Positions 16,156-24,254 of a DNA stretch of 43,073 nt are shown one piece after another; position 1 is the stretch's first letter, and every line of letters begins with the position of its first letter. The stretch covers positions 1-43,073 of the forward strand of contig NZ_DATHMR010000133.1 of NCBI RefSeq assembly GCF_035486915.1, written 5' to 3'. The position numbers and the translations under genes were made by a program. The DNA is from Dyella_B sp035486915. GTDB taxonomy: Bacteria; Pseudomonadota; Gammaproteobacteria; Xanthomonadales; Rhodanobacteraceae. Below the pieces are notes generated by a model. It saw only the letters and a list, made by a program, of their open reading frames with translations. It searched no databases and was not told the origin of the DNA.

Positions 16156-16755
16156 ATGAGCGACATTCTGGTTCTCTACTACAGCCGGTCCGGCCACACC
16201 GCACAGCTCGCCCGGCTGATCGCGCGGGGCGTCGAAGAGGTTCCGGGCATGCGTGCGCGCCTGCGCCAGGTGCCCCCGGTGGCGCCCGTCACCGAGTTGG
16301 CCCAACCACCGGAGCCGGAGGAAGGCGCACCCTACGTTACAAAGCAGGATCTGCACGATTGCGTGGGTCTCGCGCTGGGCAGCCCTACCCGCTTCGGCAA
16401 TATGGCCGCGCCATTGAAGTATTTCCTGGACAGCACCGGCGCCGAATGGGCCAGCGGCGCACTGGTCGGAAAACCAGCCGCCGTTTTTACCGCGACCAGC
16501 ACCATGCACGGCGGCCAGGAATCCACCTTGATCAGCATGGCGCTGCCACTGCTGCATCACGGCATGTTGCTGCTTGGCATTCCGTACACGGAACCGGCGC
16601 TCAGTCATACGACCAGCGGCGGCACGCCTTATGGGGCAAGTCATGTCACTGGCACAAAGGGCGACAACGCCATCAGCGAGCACGAACGCGAACTCGCTCG
16701 CGCGCTCGGTAAACGTCTGGCCGAGGCGGCGCGTAAATTGGCTGCAAACGGATGA
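16156..16755 (+). CDS. wrbA: WrbA-like NAD(P)H:quinone oxidoreductase (flavodoxin fold)
   Basis: A 199-residue flavodoxin-fold protein with the FMN phosphate-binding loop YYSRSGHTAQLA near the N-terminus and the family segments GSPTRFGNMAAPLKYFLD and TATSTMHGGQESTL. WrbA-type proteins reduce quinones by two electrons and avoid semiquinone radicals. Start at MSDILVLYYS; an open extension upstream overlaps the yihY promoter region and is not conserved. It is divergent from yihY (69 nt) and overlaps the next gene by 4 nt. Confidence 0.9.
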   Translation: MSDILVLYYSRSGHTAQLARLIARGVEEVPGMRARLRQVPPVAPVTELAQPPEPEEGAPYVTKQDLHDCVGLALGSPTRFGNMAAPLKYFLDSTGAEWASGALVGKPAAVFTATSTMHGGQESTLISMALPLLHHGMLLLGIPYTEPALSHTTSGGTPYGASHVTGTKGDNAISEHERELARALGKRLAEAARKLAANG

Positions 16756-17108
16756 GTGCGCCACTGATCACGGTCTATCGTCTTGGTCTCGCAGCGTGGG
16801 CCGCTTTGATCGTTCTGCAATGTGCTTGGTACGCGTGGCTGTTCCCGCCGCAGAGCATGCGCGTGTCGATTGCGCTGGCCATCACGGTTGTTCCATTGCT
16901 GCTTCCACTCGTGGCGCTTCGCAATGTGCGTCGCGCCTTGCTGTGGGTCGGCATTCTCAGCCTTTTCTATTTTTGTCACGGCGTAGCGGAAAGCTGGAGC
17001 TCGTCGCAGGAACGGTGGCTCGCGCTGTTTGAAATTCTGCTGACGTTACTGATCATCGGCGCGCTTGGCGCGGGTGTGAAACGCAAATCTGCTGCAGGCG
17101 CCCCTTAA
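16752..17108 (+). CDS. DUF2069 family membrane protein
   Basis: A 118-residue protein with four predicted transmembrane segments: around LGLAAWAALIVLQCAWYAWL, IALAITVVPLLLPLVAL, LLWVGILSLFYFCHGVA and LFEILLTLLIIGALGAGV. It matches DUF2069, whose members often lie next to wrbA. Its ATG overlaps the wrbA stop (ATGA). The function is unknown. Its TAA stop lies in the palindrome TTAA that also supplies the stop of the convergent thioesterase gene. Confidence 0.85.
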   Translation: MSAPLITVYRLGLAAWAALIVLQCAWYAWLFPPQSMRVSIALAITVVPLLLPLVALRNVRRALLWVGILSLFYFCHGVAESWSSSQERWLALFEILLTLLIIGALGAGVKRKSAAGAP

Positions 17109-17890
17109 CCGAACACCACCATGCTCTGACGGCTGAGTGCGATGGGTTGTCCACCCGGGCCCCAGAGCATCACCTGCTGGCTGGTGTAACCGTCTTGCGC
17201 GACCTGCAGCTTTGCATCGATACGCCAGTTGCTCAGCGGCAAACCGCGGCTGTCGGCGAACAGCTCCAGCATCCACGAGAGTGAACTGCCGGGCGCAGGT
17301 TTGTCGAGCATCGACAAGGCGATCGGCGGGATGAAATCGGCGAAGGCCAGAACATGCGTTTCGTCGGCGACGCCATCGTCTTTAAGCGATATCTCGATCA
17401 CCTGCTCCGTGTTAGCGCCGCCGGAAAAAGGAATGTCGCCCTGCAACCAACGTGCTTCAAATTGCTGGGTGAATTGCGGCAGCAAACCAGGCACGTAACG
17501 AAGTACATGCGGTTTCGCCATCGCTTCTACGGCGGGCTGCGACGGCAGCAGGCGCAGCGTCGATTCACGTGGCGCGCCAAAGATGCCTACGACCAGACAC
17601 ACGGTGTCATCGCCATGGAGCAGACGCGCTTCGATTTGCGTCACGCTTTTGCCCTGACGCAATACCTTCGCCGCGACTTTCACAGGACCAGCCGGAACCG
17701 GGGCAATAAATGCCACCTGCAGGCTGCGCAAGGGCACTTCCGCCTGCACGAGCGAGCGCATGACCCGCAAGGCCATCGCCGCTTGTATGCCGCCAAAAGC
17801 ACTGCGGCCCTGCATCCAATCCTCGTCGAGAGAACCTGTCCACGTTTCGCCGTCGCGGCGGATGCTATTCAACGTTTCGGAAAATCGCAT
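17105..17890 (-). CDS. TesB-like acyl-CoA thioesterase family protein (double hotdog)
   Basis: A 261-residue protein with two hotdog-like halves: GGIQAAMALRVMRSL in the first and FADFIPPIALSMLDKPAPGSSLSWML in the second. This matches the thioesterase-like superfamily related to TesB. It probably hydrolyses medium- or long-chain acyl-CoA. The frame remains open for more than 1.3 kb upstream, antisense to the acyl-CoA dehydrogenase, but only the part from MRFSETLNSIRRDG is conserved. It is divergent from the dehydrogenase (111 nt), so the two may be co-regulated in fatty acid turnover. Confidence 0.82.
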   Translation of the reverse strand: MRFSETLNSIRRDGETWTGSLDEDWMQGRSAFGGIQAAMALRVMRSLVQAEVPLRSLQVAFIAPVPAGPVKVAAKVLRQGKSVTQIEARLLHGDDTVCLVVGIFGAPRESTLRLLPSQPAVEAMAKPHVLRYVPGLLPQFTQQFEARWLQGDIPFSGGANTEQVIEISLKDDGVADETHVLAFADFIPPIALSMLDKPAPGSSLSWMLELFADSRGLPLSNWRIDAKLQVAQDGYTSQQVMLWGPGGQPIALSRQSMVVFG

Positions 17891-18001
17891 GTTTTTTTTG
17901 CCTCCGCGCGTATCCGACCATGCTAACGGATGATTGCGACAGCGTGCAGCACGCGGCGCTTTGCCTATACTTGCCACAAAGGCTCGAGCAAGGTGGCTGT
18001 C

Positions 18002-19645
18002 ATGGGATTCCTGCAAGACGCTCCGCAACTGGCTCATCCGCACCGCAGCGACCGGTTGTTGATCGCTTTGCTCGATCGTGCCTTTCCGTCCAAACGCCGC
18101 AAGGCGCTGGATGCCGATCTCGACGCGCTGGGCGATTACGCACAGATGGCATGGGAACGCGCAAACCAAAGCGCGCGTCGCAAACCGATCCTTACGCAAT
18201 GGGACGCATGGGGCCGTCGTGTCGATCGCGTTGAATTGACCACTGCGTGGATGGAAGGTCCGCAGCTCACCACGCGCCACAGCATTCTCGCGTCGGGACA
18301 TGAAAATCACGAATACGCGCGACTGGAAGAATTCGCGCGCGCTTACGTCTATCACCTCGCGAGCGAGTTCTACACCTGTCCCTTGGCGATGACGGACGGC
18401 GCCGCGACCGCCATCAAGGCATCGGGCAACAAATCGCTTATCGATCGCGCGTTGCCGCATTTCCTGAGCCGCGACACGCAAAATTTCTGGTTGTCCGGAC
18501 AATGGATGACCGAGAACGCGGGCGGGTCGGATATCAGCAACACCGAAACCGTGGCGGTGCAGGATGCCGAAGGCCAATGGCGTTTGTATGGCCGCAAATG
18601 GTTCAGCTCCGCTGTCGTTGGCGAAGCGGCGTTGGCGCTGGCGCGCCCGGAAGGCGCAGGAAGCGGTGCGGCCGCGCTCGCCCTGTTCTACGTCGAAACG
18701 ATGAATGGCGCCGAGCGCAAGCCGGAATTGATGATCGATCGCCTGAAGGACAAACTCGGCACGCACGAATTGCCCACCGCGGAAATCCACCTCGACGGTT
18801 TGCCCGCGTGGCCGCTTGGCGAACTTGGGCATGGCGTGCGCCAGGTCGCTCCGATGCTCAACGTGACAAGGACTTGGAACGCGATCTGCGCTGTCGCCAG
18901 CATGTCGCGCGCGATCAGTCTTGCGCGTGATTACGCAACTCGGCGGCAGGCGTTTGGCCGTCCGTTGATCGAACAACCCCTGCACGCGCAAACGCTCGCT
19001 GATATGCAGGCCGAATTTGAAGGCGCCTTCGCGCTGGCCTTCGAAGTGGCCTATCTGCTCGGCCGCGTCGAACAGAACGCTGCGACGTTGCAGGAAACCG
19101 CATCGCTGCGTCTGCTTACGCCGCTCGCGAAATTGTGGACGGGCAAGATGGCCGTAAACCTGTGTTCCGAAGCGCTGGAATGCTTTGGCGGCGCCGGTTA
19201 CATCGAAGACACGGGCCTGCCGCAACTGCTGCGCGATGCGCAGGTGTATGCGATATGGGAAGGCACCACCAATGTGCTGTCACTCGATAGCCTGCGTGCG
19301 CTTGCCGGCAACAACAGCTTCGCGGCGCTGCGCAAGGTGATCGGCGGATGGCTGGGGGACGCGCACAACGCGCAGGCGGCCTTCGCCGTGCACGCAGCGC
19401 TCGATGCAACCGCCACACACATGGACGCGCAGAAGCTCGAACGCAATGTGCTGGAAGCCGGTGCCCGCGGCATTGCCATATCACTCGCCCGCTGTGCGGC
19501 CGCTGCCCTGATGGCACGCCAGGCCGCATGGTCTTCCGCACGCGGCGACGAACGCCCGGCTGCCGCCTTGCGTCGCTTTCTGGGCCATGGCCTGCTGCGC
19601 CTGTCCGATATCAGCGGCGAAGACACCCGTCTTCTGACGGAGTAG
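18002..19645 (+). CDS. AidB-like acyl-CoA dehydrogenase
   Basis: A 547-residue flavoprotein of the acyl-CoA dehydrogenase superfamily, longer than the usual 380 residues and closest to the AidB branch: N-terminal domain, then QWMTENAGGSDISNTET (FAD-binding loop), RKWFSSA, YATRRQAFGRPLIEQP, and ALECFGGAGYIEDTGLPQLLRDAQVYAIWEGTTNVLSLD. EGTTN holds the Glu position in this branch. AidB in E. coli is linked to alkylation stress; many homologues are probably fatty-acyl or isovaleryl-CoA dehydrogenases. I start at MGFLQDAPQLAHPHR (AAGGTGG upstream). A TATACT hexamer lies about 31 nt upstream of the start. Confidence 0.85.
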   Translation: MGFLQDAPQLAHPHRSDRLLIALLDRAFPSKRRKALDADLDALGDYAQMAWERANQSARRKPILTQWDAWGRRVDRVELTTAWMEGPQLTTRHSILASGHENHEYARLEEFARAYVYHLASEFYTCPLAMTDGAATAIKASGNKSLIDRALPHFLSRDTQNFWLSGQWMTENAGGSDISNTETVAVQDAEGQWRLYGRKWFSSAVVGEAALALARPEGAGSGAAALALFYVETMNGAERKPELMIDRLKDKLGTHELPTAEIHLDGLPAWPLGELGHGVRQVAPMLNVTRTWNAICAVASMSRAISLARDYATRRQAFGRPLIEQPLHAQTLADMQAEFEGAFALAFEVAYLLGRVEQNAATLQETASLRLLTPLAKLWTGKMAVNLCSEALECFGGAGYIEDTGLPQLLRDAQVYAIWEGTTNVLSLDSLRALAGNNSFAALRKVIGGWLGDAHNAQAAFAVHAALDATATHMDAQKLERNVLEAGARGIAISLARCAAAALMARQAAWSSARGDERPAAALRRFLGHGLLRLSDISGEDTRLLTE

Positions 19646-19705
19646 CGCCGACAGCGGCGTCATCCTCCGGCTAAAATATCGGCTCATCCCTACGGCGTCC
19701 TGATC

Positions 19706-20200
19706 ATGCAGCATCTGACCATCGTCACTACCGGCGGCACCATCGACAAGATCTACTTCGATGACAAGTCGGACTACAAGATCGGCGCACCGCAGATTGG
19801 CGAGATACTCACGCAACTCGGCGTGGCGTTTCAGTTCGATGTGATTCCGATACTGCGCAAGGACAGTCTGCATATGAATGCAGACGATCGCGCGTTGATC
19901 CGCTCCACGATCGAAGCGCAGCCGCATCGCCACGTACTGGTTACGCATGGCACGGACACCATGGTGGATACCGCCAAGGAACTCTCGTCGATCAAGGGCA
20001 AGGTGATTGTGTTGACGGGCGCTTTGAATCCCGCGCGCTTTCAGGGCTCAGATGCCGTATTCAACGTCGGCTGCGCCGTCGCCGCCGTGCAGACCTTGCC
20101 CGATGGCGTTTACATCGCCATGAACGGCCGCGTGTGGGACCCGGCGAAAGTTCGCAAGAATCGCGATGCGAACCGCTTCGAAGAAGCACCGAACGCTTGA
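19706..20200 (+). CDS. Single-domain asparaginase-like protein
   Basis: A 164-residue protein equal to the N-terminal domain of type I/II L-asparaginases. It keeps both catalytic-triad signatures, VTTGGTIDK near the N-terminus and THGTDTMVDTA in the middle, plus KGKVIVLTGALNPA. The C-terminal domain, about half of a 320-350 residue asparaginase, is absent and there is no remnant after the stop; the downstream DNA is a repeat. Short asparaginase-domain proteins of this size exist in other proteobacteria, so it may be a real family rather than a truncated gene. The substrate is unknown. Confidence 0.82.
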   Translation: MQHLTIVTTGGTIDKIYFDDKSDYKIGAPQIGEILTQLGVAFQFDVIPILRKDSLHMNADDRALIRSTIEAQPHRHVLVTHGTDTMVDTAKELSSIKGKVIVLTGALNPARFQGSDAVFNVGCAVAAVQTLPDGVYIAMNGRVWDPAKVRKNRDANRFEEAPNA

Positions 20201-20202
20201 TT

Positions 20203-20337
20203 GTGAATCCTTCTCCCTCTGGGAGAAGGTGCCGGCAGGCGGATGAGGGTTCGGGTCTCGCGAAACATTGGAAGCTGGCGAAACGGCGCACCCTCACCCC
20301 AACCCCTCTCGGAGGGAGAGGGGCTAAAGCTCAAAGC
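20203..20337. repeat. REP/BIME-like element, copy 1 of a tandem pair
   Basis: This copy has a left palindrome CTTCTCCCTCTGGGAGAAG followed by GTGCCGGCAGGCGGATGAGGGTTCGGG, a spacer containing AAACATTGGAAGCT, and a right half CACCCTCACCCCAACCCCTCTCGGAGGGAGAGGGGCT. It begins 3 nt after the asparaginase-like stop codon. Copy 2 starts 177 nt further on, and an inverted relative lies at 3391-3524. Confidence 0.8.
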
Positions 20338-20379
20338 TCGCGATAACGATCACCTCGAGGAAACACCGGGCGCGTGATG

Positions 20380-20519
20380 GTGAATCCTTCTCCCTCTGGG
20401 AGAAGGTGCCGGCAGGCGGACGAGGGTTCGGCTCTCGCGAAAACATTGGAAGCTACCGAACATGTGCACCCTCACCCCAACCCGTCTCCCGGAGGGAGAG
20501 GGACTAAAAGCTTCAAAGC
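20380..20519. repeat. REP/BIME-like element, copy 2 of a tandem pair
   Basis: Nearly identical to copy 1, starting with GTGAATCCTTCTCCCTCTGG and ending in GGAGGGAGAGGGACTAAAAG. The last bases (CTTCAAAGC) run into the final codons and stop of sufT; copy 1 ends in a similar TCAAAGC, so the duplication may have included the end of that gene. Together with copy 1 it fills the 312-nt gap between the asparaginase-like gene and sufT. Confidence 0.8.
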
Positions 20520-21070
20520 ATCCCGGTTTCGAGCTTGGCCACTTCCGACATCATCGATTGATTCCACGGCGGATCGAACACCAGATCCACATCCGCTTCG
20601 ACAATTGTCGGAATGAATTCCAGCTTGGTGCGTGCATCGTCAATCAGCACATCGCCCATGCCGCAGCCCGGCGCGGTCAGCGTCATCTTCACGTACACCT
20701 TGCGCCGATCGGGACCGGCCGGCTCCAGGCTCACGTCGTAAACAAGCCCAAGCTCGACCACGTTGATCGGAATTTCCGGATCGAACACCGTGCGCAGTTG
20801 CTGCCACACCAGCTTTTCCACATCGGCATCGCTTGCGTCGTCCGCAAGCTCCAGCGGCGGCGGCGGCTCCTTGCCCAGCGCGTCGGCATCATTACCGGCG
20901 ATGCGGAACAGATTGCCTTCCACATACACAGTGAAACTGCCGCCCAGCGCCTGGGTGATGTAGCCAACCTGACCGGCCGGCAAAACCACGCTCTCGCCCT
21001 GGGGCACCATGACTGCGCTGCAGTCCCGCTCCAGAGTGAATGGTTCGCTGCTTAGACTGAAACCGCTCAT
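20513..21070 (-). CDS. sufT: Putative Fe-S cluster assembly protein SufT
   Basis: A 185-residue protein. Residues about 80-180 form the MIP18/PaaD (DUF59) domain with the features TVFDPEIPINVVELGLVYDV and MTLTAPGCGMGDVL, carrying the conserved Asp-Pro-Glu and the reactive Cys. The N-terminal part (about 1-75) is the SufT-specific extension (VMVPQGESVVLPAGQVGYITQALGG). SufT supports maturation of Fe-S proteins under high demand. Here it stands alone, without other suf genes, and converges on the asparaginase-like gene through the repeat pair. Confidence 0.88.
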   Translation of the reverse strand: MSGFSLSSEPFTLERDCSAVMVPQGESVVLPAGQVGYITQALGGSFTVYVEGNLFRIAGNDADALGKEPPPPLELADDASDADVEKLVWQQLRTVFDPEIPINVVELGLVYDVSLEPAGPDRRKVYVKMTLTAPGCGMGDVLIDDARTKLEFIPTIVEADVDLVFDPPWNQSMMSEVAKLETGML

Positions 21071-21283
21071 GCCATCTCGTCGATCGTTGTGGAAAGCCGC
21101 CTCGGCTTGCCCGGCCCTCTATTATGCCGGTGGCCTATGGGACCTGTCCCCTACACATCAGGCTGAAACGACGAAATCTCAAGGGACGAGGCGCGGAGAA
21201 AGACAGCATATGCAGGTAAAATGGACGCTTTATGCCACTGGACTTTGCGTGACCGTGCACCCTCTCGCCAGCCGTTATCCGTC

Positions 21284-21730
21284 ATGACCCTGCGCCATCT
21301 GATCGATGAATGCTTTGCCCTGTTCTGCGCAGCGATGCTTGGCCTTGCTGCGGGCGCGATCTGGCTTCTACCCACCCTTTTCCTGCATCGGCAGATGCCA
21401 TGGATGGCCATCCCCATCGGCTGGTTGCTTGCCAATGCGATCTGCCAATGGGTGCACAAGCGTGCCTGGAATGCGGCGTTTCTCGCCTCCATCGCCACCG
21501 TTGTCGCGACGTTATACGTTCATGTGCTCGGTGCCGCGACCACGCTCTGGGAGATGACATCCGGCTATGGATTAATCGGCGTCATACACACCGCGGGCAT
21601 TCCGATGCTGCTGGATCTGGCGCGCTTCGGTATCGGTTCACGCGATATCGCCTACTGCGCTGGCGGCATCATCGTGGCAGTGCTTGTGGCACTGCGTCTC
21701 TCGCGCAAACCGCAGCGGACGGCCAGCTAG
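21284..21730 (+). CDS. Small integral membrane protein, unknown function
   Basis: A 148-residue protein with about five hydrophobic segments (for example ALFCAAMLGLAAGAIWLLPTLF, WMAIPIGWLLANAICQW, FLASIATVVATLYVHVLG and GGIIVAVLVALRL). I do not recognise a named family. Start at MTLRHLIDEC (21284). The 213 nt upstream hold no clear feature. Its TAG stop shares the palindrome CTAG with the stop of convergent pntB. Confidence 0.65.
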   Translation: MTLRHLIDECFALFCAAMLGLAAGAIWLLPTLFLHRQMPWMAIPIGWLLANAICQWVHKRAWNAAFLASIATVVATLYVHVLGAATTLWEMTSGYGLIGVIHTAGIPMLLDLARFGIGSRDIAYCAGGIIVAVLVALRLSRKPQRTAS

Positions 21731-23205
21731 CTGTCCAGCGCCTTGATTTGGGAAACAAGCTGCCCCGCTGCCGCCTGTCCGTCGCCGTACAACATGCGTG
21801 CGTTGTCCGCGTAGAACAATGCGTTCTCGATACCCGCAAAACCGGTGCCCTTGCCGCGTTTCACCACAATCACCTGTTTGGCATCGGCCACATCGAGAAT
21901 CGGCATGCCGTAAATGGGTGAGGATGGATCGGTCTTGGCGAGCGGATTGACCACATCGTTCGCGCCGATCACCAGCGCCACATCCGTGGCGGGAAATTCG
22001 GGATTGATGTCTTCCATGTCGACGATCAAGTCGTAGGGCACACCTGCCTCGGCAAGCAGCACATTCATGTGCCCGGGCATGCGTCCGGCGACGGGATGGA
22101 TCGCGAATTTGACCTTCACGCCACGCGCCAGCAACAGCTGCGCAAACTCCCATACCTTGTGCTGCGCTTGGGCAACAGCCATGCCGTAACCGGGGACGAT
22201 CACCACGCGCTCGGCATACGCCATCATAACGGCGGCATCGGCCGCTTCGATCGGCTTCTGGCTTCCGCCTATCTCTTGTGCGGCGGCACCCGACGCGGCA
22301 CCAAAACTGCCGAACAACACGTTGCCAAGCGAACGATTCATCGCTTTGGCCATCAACTGCGTGAGCAACGTACCCGCAGCGCCGACCACCATGCCCGCGA
22401 TGATCATCGCTTCGTTGTTCAACACGTAACCTTCGAACGCCACGGCCAGTCCGGTGAACGCGTTGTATAGCGAGATCACCACCGGCATATCGGCGCCGCC
22501 GATGGGCAGCGTCATCAGTAAACCGAACAGCAACGCGAGCACAAAGAAAGCGCCGATGAGCGGAAGGGTAAGATGCCCCGTCGCGATCATCACGCCAACC
22601 ACCACGGCTGCCGCCAGAACCAGCATGTTCACCACACGCTGGCCTGGAAATACGAAGCGCCGATCCATCCAGCCCTGCAATTTGGCGAAGGCAATCAGCG
22701 AGCCGGAAAAACTCACCGAACCAATCAGCGCACCCAGCACACCCAACGCCAGCGCGACGGGGCTCAACGGCGCGATGACCGTGGCGATGCCATGCAGCGG
22801 TGACCAGCTTTCCGGCGCCAGCGGATAGGTATTGGGCGCAACCACGCCGTTTGCCACCGCCAAGCCACCCACGTGACTGATCAGCTCCGATGCACCGATC
22901 GCCGCAGCGGCACCGCCGCCCATGCCGTTGTAAAGCGCCACCATCTGCGGCATCGCGGTCATCGCCACCCGGCGACCCGACCACCACGCCGCCGCCACGC
23001 CGATCAGCACGGCGCCGATGATCAGTCCCCGGTTCTCCATGTCCGGCAGAAACAAGGTGGCGATCACCGCCAGCAGCATGCCGAAACCTGCCCAGACGAT
23101 GCCGTCCCGCGCGGTGCGCGGCGAGCTCATGCGTTTCAGGCCGAGGATGAAAAGAAGGGCCGCGAGGAAGTAACAGGCGTCGATCAGTGTCTGTACCCAG
23201 GCCAT
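21727..23205 (-). CDS. pntB: NAD(P) transhydrogenase subunit beta
   Basis: A 492-residue membrane and NADP(H)-binding subunit of the proton-translocating transhydrogenase, which uses the proton gradient to reduce NADP+ with NADH. It has about nine transmembrane helices (residues about 5-265), then the NADP-binding domain III with VPGYGMAVAQAQHKVWE, GVKVKFAIHPVAGRMPGHMNVLLAEA and GANDVVNP. ATG at 23205 is preceded by GGAGGGG at about 8 nt and overlaps the pntAB stop by 1 nt (TGATG); a GTG one codon upstream is an alternative. Confidence 0.96.
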   Translation of the reverse strand: MAWVQTLIDACYFLAALLFILGLKRMSSPRTARDGIVWAGFGMLLAVIATLFLPDMENRGLIIGAVLIGVAAAWWSGRRVAMTAMPQMVALYNGMGGGAAAAIGASELISHVGGLAVANGVVAPNTYPLAPESWSPLHGIATVIAPLSPVALALGVLGALIGSVSFSGSLIAFAKLQGWMDRRFVFPGQRVVNMLVLAAAVVVGVMIATGHLTLPLIGAFFVLALLFGLLMTLPIGGADMPVVISLYNAFTGLAVAFEGYVLNNEAMIIAGMVVGAAGTLLTQLMAKAMNRSLGNVLFGSFGAASGAAAQEIGGSQKPIEAADAAVMMAYAERVVIVPGYGMAVAQAQHKVWEFAQLLLARGVKVKFAIHPVAGRMPGHMNVLLAEAGVPYDLIVDMEDINPEFPATDVALVIGANDVVNPLAKTDPSSPIYGMPILDVADAKQVIVVKRGKGTGFAGIENALFYADNARMLYGDGQAAAGQLVSQIKALDS

Positions 23206-23513
23206 CACTTGGCCCCTCCGCTGTCCTTGCCGGGCTTGCTGGTCTTGAACATCTCCAGCATCCGTTCCGTGACCACATAGCCACCGGCCGCATTACCGGC
23301 CCCTAAGAGAACGCCCACGAATCCGATGCACATCTCGAACGGCGTACGGGCGTGACCTAGCGCAATCATGGCCCCAACCAGCACAATGCCGTGTATGAAG
23401 TTCGACCCGGACATCAGCGGCGTATGGAGAATGACAGGTACACGCGCGATGATTTCGTAACCCGTGAACGCAGCCAACATGAAGATGTAAAGCGCCAGGA
23501 ACCCGTCAAGCAT
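23205..23513 (-). CDS. pntAB: NAD(P) transhydrogenase subunit alpha-2 (membrane part)
   Basis: A 102-residue membrane protein with three or four hydrophobic helices (ALYIFMLAAFTGYEIIARVP, NFIHGIVLVGAMIALGHA, CIGFVGVLLGAGNAAGGYVVTERML) matching the C-terminal part of PntA. It occurs as a separate subunit in three-gene systems such as that of Rhodospirillum rubrum. The start is MLDGFLALYIF at 23513; the frame is open further upstream but overlaps the divergent sigma factor gene. It is translationally coupled to pntB. Its usual partner pntAA lies about 1.9 kb away, beyond an opposed gene cassette. Confidence 0.93.
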   Translation of the reverse strand: MLDGFLALYIFMLAAFTGYEIIARVPVILHTPLMSGSNFIHGIVLVGAMIALGHARTPFEMCIGFVGVLLGAGNAAGGYVVTERMLEMFKTSKPGKDSGGAK

Positions 23514-23621
23514 GTGTTTCCCCCGCCAATCAGCCAGATACGACGCATCATACGGTGTCTGCGCCCTGTTCACTAAGTCAACCCGTGTGCGCGTCACGCG
23601 TTGATGACGGGAGTCGAACAG

Positions 23622-24254
23622 ATGGAGCCACGGGATGCCCGTCCAGACGATTCGGAAACTGGCGCCATGAACAGCGTCTCGGCAGTGTTTGAGTCGGATC
23701 TCCTGGTCCAGGAAGGTCGGGCGGTGCCCGCCAGCCTGGATGCTTTCCTGGCCAGCATGGAGCGCCGGGCCTTCCGTATGGCCGAATTGCACCTGGGCCA
23801 TCGCGAAGATGCCCTGGATGCCGTGCAAGACGCCATGCTCCGGCTGGTCAAGCATTATCGTGACAAACCGGCAGAGGAATGGACGCCACTGTTCTGGGGC
23901 ATCCTGCGCCGGCGCATCGTGGACATTCAGCGCCGACGCAAGGTCCGCTCCATCGTGGTCGGTTGGCTCGGCGGCGGTCATGACGACGACGGCGACGAAC
24001 TACCTGTGTGGGAACCGGCCGATACCGGTCCGGACCCGCTCGAAAAATTGCACGGCGAACAGTCTTTTGCAGATATGGCAGCAGCCGTGAAGAAGCTTCC
24101 GCAGCGTCAACGCGAGGCCTTCATGCTGCGAGTATTGGAAGGCCTGGATGTGGCTGAAACCGCACAGGCGATGGGCTGCTCGGAAGGCAGCGTCAAAACG
24201 CATCTCTCGCGTGCGATGCAGCACCTGCGAGAGGAACTGGAGGAGTGGCGATGA
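23622..24254 (+). CDS. Sigma-70 family (ECF-like) RNA polymerase sigma factor
   Basis: A 210-residue sigma factor. Region 2 is MAELHLGHREDALDAVQDAMLRLVKHY with the core-binding and -10 segments (LFWGILRRRIVDIQRRRK); region 4 is LPQRQREAFMLRVLEGLDVAETAQAMGCSEGSVKTHLSRAMQHLRE, a helix-turn-helix for the -35 element. A charged linker (GGGHDDDGDELP) joins them. I chose ATG at 23622 because GGGAG lies 8 nt upstream; starts at 23604 and 23667 are possible. The next gene overlaps by 4 nt. The trio sigma factor, DUF3619-like, DUF3106 is a recurrent proteobacterial cluster, as far as I recall. Confidence 0.88.
   Translation: MEPRDARPDDSETGAMNSVSAVFESDLLVQEGRAVPASLDAFLASMERRAFRMAELHLGHREDALDAVQDAMLRLVKHYRDKPAEEWTPLFWGILRRRIVDIQRRRKVRSIVVGWLGGGHDDDGDELPVWEPADTGPDPLEKLHGEQSFADMAAAVKKLPQRQREAFMLRVLEGLDVAETAQAMGCSEGSVKTHLSRAMQHLREELEEWR

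Noticed and set aside
17891..19225. Long open frame on the minus strand, continuous with the thioesterase gene and antisense to the acyl-CoA dehydrogenase
   Set aside because: The translated part has no recognisable domain, is Arg/His-rich as expected for the antisense of a GC-rich gene, and the plus strand encodes a clear acyl-CoA dehydrogenase. The thioesterase begins at 17890.
19646..19705. Promoter for the asparaginase-like gene based on TAAAAT near 19672
   Set aside because: No -35 hexamer at a suitable distance, so I did not list it.
20203..20519. CRISPR-like interpretation of the repeated block
   Set aside because: There are only two long copies with internal palindromes and no unique spacers of uniform size or cas genes; it fits a REP/BIME duplication.
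21638..23293. Open frame of about 550 codons on the minus strand in another frame over pntB
   Set aside because: pntB in the other frame has complete family motifs; the alternative is Arg/Gly-rich with no family features.
23514..23981. N-terminal extension of pntAB upstream of MLDGF
   Set aside because: It would run antisense through the sigma factor gene, and PntAB proteins of this type are about 100 residues long.
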